NCBI GenBank assembly: GCA_026645935.1
Contig: JAPKMP010000022.1
Coordinates: 1 to 56,344, forward strand
Direction: 5' to 3'
Source of the DNA: Candidatus Villigracilaceae bacterium
GTDB lineage: Bacteria; Chloroflexota; Anaerolineae; Anaerolineales; Villigracilaceae
DNA: 56,344 nucleotides
Shown in pieces: positions 55,690 to 56,344 of this stretch (positions within the stretch are counted from its first letter, which is position 1; every line of letters starts with the position of its first letter). The position numbers and the translations under genes are program-made. A model generated the notes under the pieces. It searched no databases. It was not told the origin of the DNA and was given only the letters and a program-made list of their open reading frames with translations.

Positions 55690-56344
55690 TTATCCTTCCA
55701 ATTTTCCCTGAAGGAACAATTCCTCGAACGGGGCGATGTATTTCTTGATGCCTTCCACGTCGAGCCATTCGCTGTTGTTGTCGCTGGAGTATGAAAAACC
55801 TTCGCCGGGAATTGTACCCCTATCCTGCCAGGAGTAGCCGAACCAGGTCGCCTCGGCGGGCTGGACGACGAACATTTTCTCCAACTCAACCGTGTGCCGC
55901 GCCTCGTCTTCCGAGATCAGAACCTCGTGCAATTTTTCGCCGGGGCGAATGCCGATGATCTCCAGTTCCGCGTCCGGGGCGATGGCGCGCGCAAGGTCGG
56001 TCACTTTGGTGCTGGGAATCTTCGGGACGAAGACCTCGCCGCCCTCCATCTGCTCGATGCAATGGATGACGAATCTCACGCCCTGCTCCAGCGAAAGCCA
56101 GAAGCGCGTCATGCGTTCGTCGGTGACGGTGACTTTGCCGGTGGCGCGCCGTTTGAGGAATAACGGGACGACCGAGCCGCGCGAGCCGACGACGTTCCCG
56201 TATCGGACGCAGGAGAAGCGGGTTGCCGAACCCCCGGCATAGGCGTTACTCTGAATCGTTAACTTCTCCGCCGCGAGTTTGGTCGCGCCATATAAATTTG
56301 CCGGGCTGACAGCCTTATCCGTGCTGACGGTGAGGACTTTCTGC
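55690..56344 (-). CDS. pseB: UDP-GlcNAc 4,6-dehydratase (inverting), PseB-like (partial)
   Basis: The C-terminal 218 codons of an SDR enzyme entering from the right edge: 'VLTVSTDKAVSPANLYGATKLAAEKL' (the S-T-D-K and Y-x3-K catalytic elements typical of PseB/FlaA1/CapD), 'RFSCVRYGNVVGSRGSVVPLF', 'VTDERMTRFWLSLEQGVRFV', 'GGEVFVPKIPSTKVTDLARAI' and 'GIRPGEKLHEVLISEDEA'. It catalyses the first step of pseudaminic-acid synthesis. First visible gene of the minus-strand glycan operon; the N-terminal NAD-binding part is outside the window. Confidence 0.92.
   Translation of the reverse strand, partial: QKVLTVSTDKAVSPANLYGATKLAAEKLTIQSNAYAGGSATRFSCVRYGNVVGSRGSVVPLFLKRRATGKVTVTDERMTRFWLSLEQGVRFVIHCIEQMEGGEVFVPKIPSTKVTDLARAIAPDAELEIIGIRPGEKLHEVLISEDEARHTVELEKMFVVQPAEATWFGYSWQDRGTIPGEGFSYSSDNNSEWLDVEGIKKYIAPFEELFLQGKLEG

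Noticed and set aside
1-56344. tRNA or rRNA genes as integration sites for the islands
   Set aside because: No cloverleaf or rRNA-like sequence was noticed in the intergenic regions, which are mostly filled with palindromic repeats and gene remnants.

Overview
The window is a bacterial chromosome segment with no rRNA, tRNA, integrase or transposase gene that I can see. Core genes (def, recF, rsmG, ssb, ettA) lie among many small repeats and accessory genes. The protein flavour points to a Chloroflexota bacterium, probably Anaerolineae: a HerA/NurA pair with HAS-barrel proteins, a CNB-PH membrane protein, many DUF559 and DUF2283/DUF4258 genes, nonulosonate genes, and abundant intergenic palindromes. 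This assignment is an inference from gene content only. Core genes look moderately GC-rich. The restriction-modification operon, the NB-ARC gene and the HNH gene are visibly AT-richer.

Layout. 1-5213 (minus): DNA-processing operon with NurA nuclease, HAS-barrel protein, metallophosphoesterase, GxxExxY protein, HerA ATPase and a RecF/OLD-like ATPase cut by the window edge. 5329-13863: mostly core genes (SIMPL lipoprotein, 3-hydroxyisobutyrate-dehydrogenase-type reductase, GT39-like membrane enzyme, redoxin, CNB-PH protein, def, recF, SUMF1-like protein). 13925-18364: five small toxin-antitoxin-type cassettes separated by 5'-truncated remnants of a DUF559 endonuclease gene, ending at the one intact DUF559 gene. 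18585-23402 (minus): operon of a C5 cytosine methyltransferase, a MORC/MutL-like GHKL ATPase with a second kinase-type ATPase domain, a receiver-HEPN protein and a Vsr endonuclease. 23681-27562: a large NB-ARC/TPR STAND ATPase between imperfect direct repeats.

27875-35207: ettA is followed by accessory modules (PadR/HAAS; TetR/PPOX/aldo-keto reductase; DUF2283 pair; cupin/TetR). Degenerate copies of the ettA 3' end separate them. 35337-45990: degenerate methyltransferase-like protein, GT2, two signalling proteins with defective receivers, a DNPH1-like hydrolase, a translin/DUF3467/SSB cluster, cytochrome b561, rsmG and a baeRF-like protein. 46293-56344 (minus): surface-glycan operon of the nonulosonate (pseudaminic/legionaminic-type) class: pseB, RmlD-like reductase, NeuB-type synthase, SpsF-type cytidylyltransferase, AAC(3)-type acetyltransferase and three glycosyltransferases. 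An HNH endonuclease gene and a dense cluster of DnaA boxes are embedded in it.

The most striking observation is that the DUF559 array and the ettA array share one topology. An intact parent gene is followed, in its own reading direction, by repeats of [accessory cassette + 5'-truncated copy of the parent gene's 3' end], and the most distal copies are the most decayed. This suggests serial accretion of defence and regulatory cassettes behind the 3' ends of genes. The mechanism could be homology-facilitated illegitimate recombination or an unrecognised site-specific process. Other points of note are the methyltransferase/MORC-kinase/receiver-HEPN/Vsr operon, the ten DnaA-box-like sites in 277 bp, and a set of near-leaderless promoters on accessory genes.
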